Source: JASHPR01 sp963833885 (GTDB lineage Bacteria > Actinomycetota > Actinomycetes > Streptosporangiales > Streptosporangiaceae). Taken from it: a stretch of 64,000 bases of DNA. Every line of letters starts with the position of its first letter. The first letter of the stretch is position 1. Below the pieces are notes generated by a model. That model did no database searches. It saw only the letters and a program-made list of their open reading frames with translations, and had not been told where the DNA came from. Below are positions 16,741 through 24,827 of this stretch, piece after piece. The stretch covers positions 186,001 to 250,000 of the forward strand of contig CAWHZU010000031.1 in the NCBI GenBank assembly GCA_963833885.1, given 5' to 3'. Made by a program: the position numbers and the translations under genes.

Positions 16741-18297
16741 TCAGCGGCTGCCACGACGTGGCTGGTAGGGGAACGATTCCAGCGGCGGTTCATCCGCCAT
16801 GTCATCGGTAAGGGCGGCGCCGTAATGCACCGGGTAATCGGCAGTACTTGGACCGAGAGCATCCCCTTGCGCCGCTGAGCCAGGTCCAGATCTGGGCGCC
16901 GATCTGGGGTTCGATCTGGGGTCAGATCTGGGTGCTGAACCTACGCCCGGGTAATGCGATACAGGCGCCTCACCTTGATAATCCATCGGGCCGGTGCCGG
17001 TTAGGTACGGATCGCTCGCTGGCTCGCCTGGATAAGAGCCCTGGTTGCCGGTGCCACGCGGATAAGCCCCGCTGTCACCGGCGCCCGGATAGGAACTGCC
17101 CGGGCTGGCGCCGGCATGGAAGTCGGCACCGTAACCAGCCCGCTCCGCATTCGGGGCGGCGGGCAAATCCGCCAGGTATCCGGTGCCCTGATGGGGCGGT
17201 CCGGCCGGGTAGCCCGAAGGTCCGGTCAGGTAGTCGGCTGGCCTGGGCCGCTGGTCCGGCGGTGGCTCGGGCAGGTAGTCGGCTGGCCTGGGCCGCTGGT
17301 CCGGCGGTGGCGCGGGCAGGTAGTCGGCTGGCCTGCGCCGCTGGTCCGGCGGTGGCTCCGTCAGGTATTCCGTCGGCCTGGGCTGCTCCGGCGGTGGCGC
17401 GGCCAGGTAGTCGGCCGGCCTGGGCCGCTGGTCCGGCGGTGGCTCCGTCAGGTATTCCGTCGGCCTGGCCTGCTCCGGTGGCGGCGCGGCCAGGTACTCA
17501 GGCGCACCGTTCTGGTACGGCGCCGGCGCCGTGGGGGTCTCCGGCACCCCGAGCTGGCCGAGCACGTCCAGCGGGTCCGCGAGGTAGTCGGGGGCCCGGC
17601 CCCGACGCTCCGGCGGCTGCGGTTCACCCGGGTATTCCACGGGTCCAGCCGCCGGTTCCGGCATCGGGCGCGGGGGCTCCGCCGGGTACTGCCCCGAACG
17701 GCCCCGGCGGCCCGTGGGGGCGGCCGGGTACTCGGTTGCCCCGGTCCGCGGGCCCTGCGGCTCGGCCGCGTAATCAGGGGTTCCGCCCCGCGGGTCAGCG
17801 GTCAGCGGCTCACCCGGGTACCCCACAGGCGCAGGCCCGGGTACGTGATCGGCAGCCTGATCCCGGTGGTCCAGCGGCTCGGCCAGGTAGTCCGTCGTCC
17901 CGTTCCGGTATCTTCCCTGGTCAGGTGTACCTGGCCCATCATCCCGGAAGTCAGCAGAAGCGGGCTGCATCATCTGGCCGGACATCGGGCCCATCGCGCG
18001 GACCTGCGCCGTGGCGTCGCCGGGCGGGTCGGCAAACGCCTGGCCTGGCGCCTGGCCGTCCCATCCGGGCTGCTGCCCGTCCGGGCCACGCTGCAGCGTC
18101 TGCACCATTCTCGGCAGGTCGGCAATGGCGAGCCGGAAGGTGCCGGTGCACATCCCGCCCTGCCAGATGCTCAGGACCGCCACTCCGGTGTCCGCGTACC
18201 AGCTGAGGCGCATGCTGCGGGAATTGCCCCGTACGTCGAAGAAAACCTCGCCCAGACGAGGCAGCGGGGCAGCATCCGATGCGGACATGGTGCCCAT
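16741..18297 (-). CDS. Proline-rich tyrosine-repeat protein of unknown function
   Basis: 518 residues. A folded N-terminal domain of about 70 residues (GEVFFDVRGNSRSMRLSWY...GGMCTGTFRLAIADLPRMVQTLQ) resembles a small domain found in many actinobacterial proteins of unknown function. The rest is disordered: residues about 190-400 carry units with the pattern D/E-Y-L-x-x-P-P-P-x-Q-R, including a run of seven units of 14-16 residues encoded by a 45-bp DNA repeat (17227-17500), followed by Gly/Ser/Tyr-rich sequence. No signal peptide or membrane span. It lies upstream of lsr2 on the same strand, 164 bases apart. Function unknown; the regularly spaced tyrosines and prolines suggest a scaffold or binding tail. 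Confidence 0.75.
   Translation of the reverse strand: MGTMSASDAAPLPRLGEVFFDVRGNSRSMRLSWYADTGVAVLSIWQGGMCTGTFRLAIADLPRMVQTLQRGPDGQQPGWDGQAPGQAFADPPGDATAQVRAMGPMSGQMMQPASADFRDDGPGTPDQGRYRNGTTDYLAEPLDHRDQAADHVPGPAPVGYPGEPLTADPRGGTPDYAAEPQGPRTGATEYPAAPTGRRGRSGQYPAEPPRPMPEPAAGPVEYPGEPQPPERRGRAPDYLADPLDVLGQLGVPETPTAPAPYQNGAPEYLAAPPPEQARPTEYLTEPPPDQRPRPADYLAAPPPEQPRPTEYLTEPPPDQRRRPADYLPAPPPDQRPRPADYLPEPPPDQRPRPADYLTGPSGYPAGPPHQGTGYLADLPAAPNAERAGYGADFHAGASPGSSYPGAGDSGAYPRGTGNQGSYPGEPASDPYLTGTGPMDYQGEAPVSHYPGVGSAPRSDPRSNPRSAPRSGPGSAAQGDALGPSTADYPVHYGAALTDDMADEPPLESFPYQPRRGSR
17227..17500 (-). repeat. 45-bp coding tandem repeat in the proline-rich gene
   Basis: Plus-strand units begin CAGGTAGTCGGCTGGCC at 17227, 17272 and 17317, followed by more diverged units up to about 17500. 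They encode repeats of the form RPADYLPEPPPDQRP. Copy number is likely to vary between strains. Confidence 0.8.
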
Positions 18298-18638
18298 GGT
18301 TACGCTGAAGCAACGCCTTTGTCTACCTTGATCGCGACACTCGCAATGCCGCGGCCGGGGCAGCCGCGGCGCGGCGCCCTGGCCAGTTTCGTGATCTAGC
18401 CTGCATGAGCCGTGGCGCAGATGGCATGATTGTGCGTCGGCTAGCTGACGGTCGGCGGCATAGCCACCGCACCGCGCACCCGGCCATGCCCTGTGCTCGC
18501 GGGAACACTACGGCCACGTAAGACGTTCAATCTTGCGACGGGGCGAATGCCGCATCATGCGAGAATTTATGCGTCCAGCGAGCCGGACGCTCGGCTAGGC
18601 GAGGAACTACACGGTGAGCTGGTTGAGGAGAGTTGTTC
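18298..18638. other. Intergenic region between divergent proline-rich gene and whiB
   Basis: 341 bases with no supported gene. It must hold promoters for both divergent genes. A GC-rich stretch near 18346-18368 contains two copies of GCCGCGGC; an AT-richer patch (GAGAATTTAT, 18561-18570) lies about 70 bases before the WhiB start. No clear -10/-35 pair or operator is evident. Confidence 0.5.
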
Positions 18639-18938
18639 ATGTCTGAGGTACGCCGTCAGGCGGTCCTGATCCCGCGGCCGAACTGGGGCTGGCAAGACGA
18701 CGCCGGCTGCCGCGGTAAGGACACCGTGCTCTTCTTCGGCCCAGATGGCGAGCGCCAGCCCGAGCGGGACATCCGGGAGCGGAAGGCCAAGGCCGTATGC
18801 GCCGCATGCCCGGTCCGGGCGGAGTGTCTGAATTACGCAGTTAGCCGTCCGGAGAAGTACGGCACCTGGGGCGGGCTGAACGAGGACGAGCGGTCTGCCG
18901 AGCGGCGTCGCAGGATGCGTCGCGCGAACGCGGCCTGA
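18639..18938 (+). CDS. WhiB-family transcriptional regulator
   Basis: 99-residue iron-sulfur protein of the WhiB-like (Wbl) family, actinobacterial regulators that bind the principal sigma factor. Four cluster-binding cysteines are present (DAGC, then VCAACPVRAEC), followed by the G-T-W-G-G turn and a basic C-terminal tail ERRRRMRRANAA for DNA contact. ATG 18639 has GAGGAGAG about ten bases upstream; a TTG six bases earlier is less likely. It stands alone. Subclass (WhiB1-7) cannot be fixed from the sequence alone. Confidence 0.96.
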   Translation: MSEVRRQAVLIPRPNWGWQDDAGCRGKDTVLFFGPDGERQPERDIRERKAKAVCAACPVRAECLNYAVSRPEKYGTWGGLNEDERSAERRRRMRRANAA

Positions 18939-19016
18939 CCTGCCCCGACCCGACCGGGCGTCGCGTAAGCCCGCAGCCACCGCACCCGCCAGCCCCGCCG
19001 CCGCAACACTTGTCCC

Positions 19017-19163
19017 ATGGCGCGCGACAATGGAAGCATGATCTGCTTGTCGTGCCGTCAGCAGCACCATGAGAAGTGCCCTGGCGGGACCTGGTGCGAC
19101 TGCCAGCATCGGCAGCCCGACGCCGACGTCGAGCCGAAGCTTGGCTGGGTCCGGCAAGGCTGA
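19017..19163 (+). CDS. 48-residue cysteine/histidine-rich small protein
   Basis: Short frame ATG 19017 to TGA 19161-19163. The product has ICLSC, QQHHEKC and WCDCQH, that is five cysteines and three histidines within about 22 residues, a pattern suggesting a zinc-binding knuckle, and ends DVEPKLGWVRQG. No strong ribosome binding site is visible upstream; ATG 19038 is an alternative start keeping all the cysteines. It lies between whiB and the sulfite reductase operon on the same strand. I do not recognise the family. The metal-ligand spacing argues for a real gene, but expression is unproven. Confidence 0.6.
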   Translation: MARDNGSMICLSCRQQHHEKCPGGTWCDCQHRQPDADVEPKLGWVRQG

Positions 19164-19505
19164 CCGCCTCCGGGCGGAATAGTCACGATTGCCGCGAAGT
19201 TGACCTGACACATGGGAGCCAGCGCTTTGTCTCGGGAACCGGCTAGGCGACCGTCACATGCTGCTGCTGCGGCGCTCACCGCCGCTGATCCGCTGCTCGT
19301 CACCCGCAGGCACGTCGATTTCCTTCGCATCACAAGCGCGCTCTGTCTCGCGCCGCCGCTGACCACAGTCCGTCATTCCTGACGGGCGCGTGCCGCGAGC
19401 AGCGTTCCCGCCAGTCGGCCGGACGTAAGCGGGAGTAATACGCCCGCACAAGCTGCCGCCAGCAGAAGTCCAGGCACGCGCCCCGTGACCGAAGGGACGC
19501 AGCAC
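19164..19505 (+). other. Leader region of the sulfite reductase operon
   Basis: 342 bases without a supported gene. GGAAT (19176-19180), 18 bases, then GTT (19199-19201) fits the SigR-type promoter pattern known from Streptomyces, about 300 bases before the operon. No riboswitch motif is recognised. The match is short and could be chance. Confidence 0.3.
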
Positions 19506-21305
19506 ATGCCAGCACCGAGCAGCACAACGGCCCCTCAATCTATTCAGCCCGCCCAGCCCACCGCGCAGCCCGCCCAGCAGCCCGCTCAGTCCGCCCAGCA
19601 GCCCGCTCAGTCCGCCCTGCCCGACGCCAGGAGCCAGCGAAGCCGCCGCCAGGGCCGCGGTGATGGCCAGTGGGCACTTGGCTACCGCGAGCCGCTGAAC
19701 AAGAACGAAGAGCTCAAGAAGAACGACGACGGCCTGAACGTCCGCGACCGGATCATCAACGTCTACGCCAAGCGCGGCTTCGACTCGATCGACCCGGCCG
19801 ACCTGCGTGGCCGGTTTCGCTGGTTCGGCCTGTACACCCAGCGCCGGCCGGGCATCAGCGGCGGCAAGACCGCCGTCCTGGAGCCCGAGGAACTCGACGA
19901 CACGTTCTTCATGATGCGGGTCCGCATCGACGGCGGCCAGCTCAGCAGCGAACAGCTGGCCACGGTCGCGGATGTCTCCCGGCGGTTCGCCAGAGGCACG
20001 GCCGACGTGACCGACCGCCAGAACATCCAGCTGCACTGGGTGCGAATCGAGGACGTGCCGGAGATCTGGGATGCGCTGGAATCCGTGGGCTTGTCCACCA
20101 CCGAGGCCTGCGGCGATACCCCCCGGGTGATCCTGGGCTGCCCGCTGGCCGGCATCGACGCCGAGGAGATCATCGACGCGACGCCGGAGATCCGCCAGAC
20201 GGCCGCGCGCTACGTCGGTGACCCCGCGTTCTCCAACCTGCCGCGCAAGTACAAGTCCGCGATGAGCGGCTGCGCGGCGCAGTGCACGATCCACGAGATC
20301 AACGACATCGCGTTCGTCGGCGTGATCGGGCCGGACGGCGATCCGGGCTACGACCTGTGGGTCGGCGGCGGGCTCTCCACCAACCCCATGATCGGCAAGA
20401 GGCTGGGCGCCTTCGTCCGGCCGGACCAGGTCCCCGAGGTCTGGGCGGGCGTCACGTCCATCTTCCGCGATTACGGTTACCGCAGGCTGCGGCACCGCGC
20501 CCGGCTCAAGTTCCTGATGGCCGACTGGGGTCCGGAGCGGTTCCGCGAGGTGCTCGAGCGGGATTACCTGGGCCACCCCCTGGCCAACGGGCCCGCGCCG
20601 AAGGCGCCGGGTAGCGGGCAGCGCGACCACGTCGGCGTTCACATGCAGCGGGACGGCCGGTATTACGTCGGCTTCGCCCCCCGGGTCGGCCGGATGTCGG
20701 CCGACAAACTCGACCTGGTCGCCCGCCTGGCCCTGGAGTACGGCAGCGGCCGGGTCCGGACCACCACCGAGCAGAAGATGGTGATCCTGGACGTCCCGGA
20801 GGACCGGACGGCCGCGCTGGCCGCCGAGCTCACCGCCGCCGACCTGCCGGTGGCGCCGGGCGTGTTCCGGCGGCACACGATGGCGTGCACCGGCATCGAG
20901 TTCTGCAAGCTGGCGATCGTCGAAACGAAGCAGCGGGCCTCGGACCTGATCGCCGAGCTGGACCGGCGGCTGCCCGGGTTCACCGAGCCGATCACGATCA
21001 ACGTCAACGGCTGCCCCAACTCGTGCGCCCGGATCCAGACCGCCGACATCGGCCTCAAGGGAACGCTGATCACCCTTCCCGGGGGCGAACAGGTAGAGGG
21101 ATTCCAGGTCCACCTCGGCGGCAGCCTGGACGGCGGTGACGGCGAAGGCTCGGGCTTCGGCCGGAAGGTGCGCGGGCTCAAGACCACCGCCGATGGTCTT
21201 CCCGACTACGTCGAGCGGGTGCTGCATCGCTTCGAGGCGACCAGGACACCAGGTGAGACGTTCGCCACATGGGTAGCCAGGGCTCCGGAGGAGGACATAA
21301 AGTGA
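19506..21305 (+). CDS. sir: Ferredoxin-type sulfite (nitrite/sulfite) reductase
   Basis: Assimilatory siroheme/[4Fe-4S] enzyme reducing sulfite to sulfide, about 599 residues. The cluster and siroheme ligands are seen as CTGIEFC and, about 40 residues later, CPNSC in NVNGCPNSCARIQ. Other motifs: GRFRWFGLYTQRRPG and TDRQNIQLHW. ATG 19506 was chosen; GTG 19485 is in frame. The first 45 residues are an unusual Gln/Ala/Pro repeat (QPAQQPAQSA twice) encoded by near-identical DNA. The context (zinc ribbon, cysH, chelatase making siroheme) supports sulfite rather than nitrite as substrate. Confidence 0.95.
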   Translation: MPAPSSTTAPQSIQPAQPTAQPAQQPAQSAQQPAQSALPDARSQRSRRQGRGDGQWALGYREPLNKNEELKKNDDGLNVRDRIINVYAKRGFDSIDPADLRGRFRWFGLYTQRRPGISGGKTAVLEPEELDDTFFMMRVRIDGGQLSSEQLATVADVSRRFARGTADVTDRQNIQLHWVRIEDVPEIWDALESVGLSTTEACGDTPRVILGCPLAGIDAEEIIDATPEIRQTAARYVGDPAFSNLPRKYKSAMSGCAAQCTIHEINDIAFVGVIGPDGDPGYDLWVGGGLSTNPMIGKRLGAFVRPDQVPEVWAGVTSIFRDYGYRRLRHRARLKFLMADWGPERFREVLERDYLGHPLANGPAPKAPGSGQRDHVGVHMQRDGRYYVGFAPRVGRMSADKLDLVARLALEYGSGRVRTTTEQKMVILDVPEDRTAALAAELTAADLPVAPGVFRRHTMACTGIEFCKLAIVETKQRASDLIAELDRRLPGFTEPITINVNGCPNSCARIQTADIGLKGTLITLPGGEQVEGFQVHLGGSLDGGDGEGSGFGRKVRGLKTTADGLPDYVERVLHRFEATRTPGETFATWVARAPEEDIK

Positions 21306-21475
21306 GCATTCAGGCCTTTCCGGCAGAGCGCGCAGTCCCGTTCTACTGCCCTTACTGCGGCGAGGAAGACTTGGAGCCCCAGGAAGCGGACGGCGAGTGG
21401 CGTTGCCGCAGCTGCGTGCGCTCGTTCCGGCTACGCTTTGCGGGAACCGGAGCCATTCCGGGAGGGCACCGGTGA
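21302..21475 (+). CDS. Small zinc-ribbon protein of the sulfate assimilation operon
   Basis: 57 residues. GTG 21302 overlaps the stop of the sulfite reductase gene (GTGA), with GGAGGAGG upstream. Two CxxC pairs (FYCPYCGEED and WRCRSCVRSF) form a rubredoxin-like zinc ribbon. A small protein of this kind is conserved between sulfite reductase and cysH in Streptomyces, so it is a genuine gene. It may help electron delivery or assembly of the reductase; no function is established. The stop overlaps the cysH start. Confidence 0.88.
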   Translation: MSIQAFPAERAVPFYCPYCGEEDLEPQEADGEWRCRSCVRSFRLRFAGTGAIPGGHR

Positions 21476-22225
21476 GCCGCGACGTGATCGGGGCAGGATC
21501 AGCGGATACTGACGAGACGACGCCCGCGGGTCGGGAGGAAGCCATCCGCATGGAGAGGCTGGCCAACGAAGCGGCCGAAGCGCTGGCAGGCGCGCCCGCC
21601 GATGACGTGGTCCGGTGGGGCCTTGACACCTTCGGCGACCGGATCTGCATCACCTCGTCGATGACCGATGCCGTGCTCGTCCACCTGGTGTCCGAGGTGC
21701 GCGAGGGCGTCGACGTCGTCTTCCTCGATACCGGTTACCACTTCGCCGAGACGATCGGCACCAGGGACGCGGTTTCCACGGTCTACCCGGTCAATGTGAT
21801 CAACGTCACCCCCGAGCAGACCGTGGCCGAGCAGGACGAGCAGATGGGCCGCCCGGCTGTACAGCCGCAACCCGGATCTCTGCTGCTACCTGCGCAAGGT
21901 GGTGCCGCTGGAGCGGGCGCTCGAGCCCTACGACGCCTGGTTCACCGGGGTCCGCAAGGAGGAGACCGACGCCAGGAACGACACCCGCGTGGTGCAGTGG
22001 GACGCCAGGCGCGAGATGGTGAAGGTCAACCCGATCGTCGACTGGACCCAGGAGCAGGTCGAGGCCTACGTCGCCGAGCACGGCGTGCTGGTCAACCCGC
22101 TGGTCTACGACGGCTACCCGTCGATCGGCTGCGCCACCTGCACCGTCCGGGTTGAGGACGGCGGCGATGCCCGGAGCGGCCGCTGGGCCGGCACCGGCAA
22201 GACCGAATGCGGCATCCACCTCTGA
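21472..22225 (+). CDS. cysH: Phosphoadenylyl/adenylyl-sulfate reductase, with one frameshift
   Basis: Reduces (phospho)adenylyl sulfate to sulfite. GTG 21472 overlaps the previous stop. The frame is continuous through DEQMG, then shifts by one extra base within 21847-21856 (G/C-rich), after which the other frame gives LYSRNPDLCCYLRKVVPLERAL to stop 22223-22225. Restored length 250 residues. It has a CC pair (DLCCYLRK), a second pair CATC, and the C-terminal catalytic KTECGIHL. The four extra cysteines indicate the [4Fe-4S] type that uses adenylyl sulfate. Because the gene is essential for sulfate assimilation and both halves are perfectly conserved, a sequencing error is likely. Confidence 0.92.
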
Positions 22226-23022
22226 CCGAGCGCCGCGCCTGGCCCCCGCTGATTGCTGTCGCGCACGGCAGCAGCGATCCCCGGGCGGCGGCCGCCGTCA
22301 CCGACCTGATGGCCCTGGTCCAGGCTCGGGCGGGCCTGCAGGCCCGCGCGGCCTTCCTCGGTCACGCACTTCCCTCGGTTCCCGACGTGCTCGAGGCCGT
22401 GTACGGCAGCCTCTCCGATGACCACCAGGAACGCGACGCTCCGGCCGCCGTGGTGTTGCCGCTGTTGCTCACCGCGGCCTACCACAGCGACGCCGACCTG
22501 CCGGCCTTGCTCGGCGAGGCCACCCGCCGCCTGCCGCGGCTGCGCATCAGCTACGGCGAGCCGCTCGGGCCGCACCCTGGCCTGCTGCGCGCCCTCGACC
22601 GCCGCCTGGTCGAGGCGGGCGGCCCGGGCCCGGAAGGTCCCGGCGGCACCGCTGTGGTCCTCGCCGCGGCCGGGTCGAGCCGCCTCACCGCGAACGCCGC
22701 CGTGGCCCGGGCCGCCGTGGCCTGGCAGCGGGCCAGGGGCTGGCAGAGCGTGGTGCCCGCGTACGCGTCGGCGGCCGCGCCGTCGCCTGCCGAGGCAGTG
22801 GCCGGGCTGTTGCGCGCGGGAGCCGCCCGGGTGGTCGTCGCCACCTATCTGCTGGCCCCCGGCGTCTTCGCCGATCAGGTACGTGAGCGGTCGCTGGCCG
22901 CCGGTGCCGCCGTTGTCAGCGGCCCGCTCGGTGCCGCCCCCGAGGTGGCCGACGTGGTGATCGAGCGTTATCAACAAGCCGTTTGCGAGGATGCTGTACT
23001 GCGCGTTCGCCATCGCGCGTGA
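22207..23022 (+). CDS. Sirohydrochlorin chelatase (CbiX-like)
   Basis: 271 residues, overlapping the end of cysH by 19 bases. Contains two CbiX-type domains: the first starts LIAVAHGSSDPRAAAAV with the metal-binding His, and a second histidine region LLTAAYHSDADLP; the second domain begins TAVVLAAAGSSRLTANA. Inserts Fe (or Co) into sirohydrochlorin; in this operon iron insertion to give siroheme for the adjacent sulfite reductase is the likely role. ATG 22207 is used; GTG or TTG alternatives inside are possible. Confidence 0.9.
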   Translation: MRHPPLTERRAWPPLIAVAHGSSDPRAAAAVTDLMALVQARAGLQARAAFLGHALPSVPDVLEAVYGSLSDDHQERDAPAAVVLPLLLTAAYHSDADLPALLGEATRRLPRLRISYGEPLGPHPGLLRALDRRLVEAGGPGPEGPGGTAVVLAAAGSSRLTANAAVARAAVAWQRARGWQSVVPAYASAAAPSPAEAVAGLLRAGAARVVVATYLLAPGVFADQVRERSLAAGAAVVSGPLGAAPEVADVVIERYQQAVCEDAVLRVRHRA

Positions 23023-23040
23023 AGACACTGAAAATGGGGA

Positions 23041-23130
23041 CAGGGAAAGGCCCTGTGGGGATGCGGGGGCGGGCCCCGCAGGGAAGGGTTCTATGGAGGG
23101 AATGCGGGGGGCGGGGCCCCCGCAGGGAGG
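23041..23130 (+). repeat. Duplicated hairpin leader before the AidB-like gene
   Basis: Two related blocks: 23061-23084 and 23102-23128. Each forms a hairpin (arms TGCGGGG/CCCCGCA and TGCGGGGG/CCCCCGCA) followed by CAGGGAAGG or CAGGGAGG. The second block supplies the ribosome binding site of the next gene; the first is followed by ATG 23092, which opens only an out-of-frame reading. A further small inverted repeat CAGGG/CCCTG lies at 23041-23055. Confidence 0.7.
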
Positions 23131-23135
23131 TCCTC

Positions 23136-24818
23136 ATGACACGCGCGGCGCCACATGTCACGCACGAAGTGCTCAATCAGGTCCCGCCGCTGGCGGACTA
23201 CGACGTGGCCGACGACCCGGCCCTCACCGAGGCGCTGCAGCGCGAGGGTGCCGACGGTGGAGACGGTAGCCGCGAGTTGCACGAACTCGGCGAGCGGGCC
23301 GGTTCCGCCGCGACGCAGGAGCTCGCCCGGCTGGCCAACGAGCATCCCCCGGTGCTGCGCACGCACGATTCCCGCGGCAACAGGATCGACGAGGTGGAGT
23401 TCCACCCCGCGTGGCATGAGCTGATGGCTGTCGCCGTCGGCCACGGGATGCACGCCGCGCCGTGGCGTGACCGCAGCCCGGGCGGGCACGTCGCACGAGC
23501 GGCCAGGTTCTATGTGTGGACGCAGGCGGAGGCCGGGCATGGCTGCCCGATCTCCATGACCTACGCCTCGGTGCCGGCGCTGCGGCACGCCCCCGGGCTC
23601 GCCGACCGGTTCGAGCCGCTGCTCGGCTCCTGCAGCTACGATCCCGGGCTGCGGGTTCCGGACGGGAAGGCCGGCCTGCTGGCCGGCATGGCCATGACCG
23701 AGAAGCAGGGGGGTTCCGACGTCAGGGCCAACACCACCAAGGCGGTGCCGGCCGGCGACGGCTACCAGCTCACTGGGCACAAGTGGTTCTGTTCCGCGCC
23801 CATGTGCGACCTGTTCCTTGTCCTGGCCCAGGCCCCTGAGGGGCTGAGCTGCTTCCTGCTCCCCCGGGTGCTGCCCGACGGCACCCGCAACGCCATGCGC
23901 ATCCAGCGGCTCAAGGGCAAGCTGGGCAACAGGTCGAACGCCTCGTCGGAGGTCGAGTACGACGCCGCGTTCGCCTGGCCGGTCGGCGAGCCAGGTCGGG
24001 GCGTGGCCACGATCATCGAGATGGTCAGCGCGACCAGGCTGGACTGCGTCATCGGCAGCGCGGCCGCGATCAGGCTCGGATGCGTCACGGCCGTGCACTA
24101 CGCCGGCATCCGCCGCTCGTTCGGGACCACGCTCGCCGCGCATCCGCTGATGGCCGCGGTCCTCGCCGACCTCGCGCTGGAGTCCGAAGCCGCCACGACC
24201 GTGGCAATGCGCCTGGCCGGCGCCGCCGACCGCGCCTCGCGCGGCGATGCCGCCGAGGCCACGCTGCTGCGGCTGGCGCTGCCCGCGGCCAAGTACTGGG
24301 TGTGCAAGCGCGCGCCGATGGTCACAGCCGAGGCGCTGGAGTGCCTGGGCGGGAACGGGTACGTGGAGGAGTCGGGCATGCCTCGGCTGTACCGGGACGC
24401 GCCGCTGAACTCGGTGTGGGAAGGCTCGGGCAACGTCACCGCCCTGGACGTGCTCCGCGCGCTGACCCGCTCCCCCGGTTCGGCCGACACGCTGCTAGCC
24501 GAGATCGATCTCGCGGCCGGCGCCGACCGGCGGCTGGACGCCGCTGCGGAGCGGCTGCGCTGCGCGCTGAAGGAAGCCTGGGCTGCGGACGGGGACGGGG
24601 CTCAGTATGGGGCCAGGCGGCTGGCCGGGCTGATCACGCTGACCCTGCAGGGATCGCTGCTGGTGCGGCACGCTCCGGCGGCCGTCGCCGACGCGTTCTG
24701 CGGGTCCCGGCTCGGCTCCGAACTCTCGGCCGGCCCCGGTGGCCCGTTCGGCACGCTCCCGGACGGACTGGACCTTGACCCGGTGATCGGCCGGGCCAGT
24801 GTCAGCGTCCGCGGGTAG
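23136..24818 (+). CDS. Acyl-CoA dehydrogenase, AidB-like
   Basis: Flavoprotein of the acyl-CoA dehydrogenase superfamily, AidB branch, 560 residues. The N-terminus THEVLNQVPPLADYD is the AidB signature. FAD-binding and substrate motifs follow: AMTEKQGGSDVRANTT, GHKWFCSAPMCDLFLVL, and the C-terminal ALECLGGNGYVEESGMPRLYRDAPLNSVWEGSGNV region with the catalytic-type Glu in the usual position. AidB proteins have been linked to alkylation stress and short-chain isovaleryl-CoA oxidation; the true substrate is open. ATG 23136 has GGGAGG upstream. glgX starts nine bases after its stop. Confidence 0.92.
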   Translation: MTRAAPHVTHEVLNQVPPLADYDVADDPALTEALQREGADGGDGSRELHELGERAGSAATQELARLANEHPPVLRTHDSRGNRIDEVEFHPAWHELMAVAVGHGMHAAPWRDRSPGGHVARAARFYVWTQAEAGHGCPISMTYASVPALRHAPGLADRFEPLLGSCSYDPGLRVPDGKAGLLAGMAMTEKQGGSDVRANTTKAVPAGDGYQLTGHKWFCSAPMCDLFLVLAQAPEGLSCFLLPRVLPDGTRNAMRIQRLKGKLGNRSNASSEVEYDAAFAWPVGEPGRGVATIIEMVSATRLDCVIGSAAAIRLGCVTAVHYAGIRRSFGTTLAAHPLMAAVLADLALESEAATTVAMRLAGAADRASRGDAAEATLLRLALPAAKYWVCKRAPMVTAEALECLGGNGYVEESGMPRLYRDAPLNSVWEGSGNVTALDVLRALTRSPGSADTLLAEIDLAAGADRRLDAAAERLRCALKEAWAADGDGAQYGARRLAGLITLTLQGSLLVRHAPAAVADAFCGSRLGSELSAGPGGPFGTLPDGLDLDPVIGRASVSVRG

Positions 24819-24827
24819 GGTCTGCGG

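Noticed and set aside
17227..17500. CRISPR-like regular spacing in the proline-rich gene
   Set aside because: The repeats are contiguous without unique spacers, keep the reading frame and encode a protein repeat.
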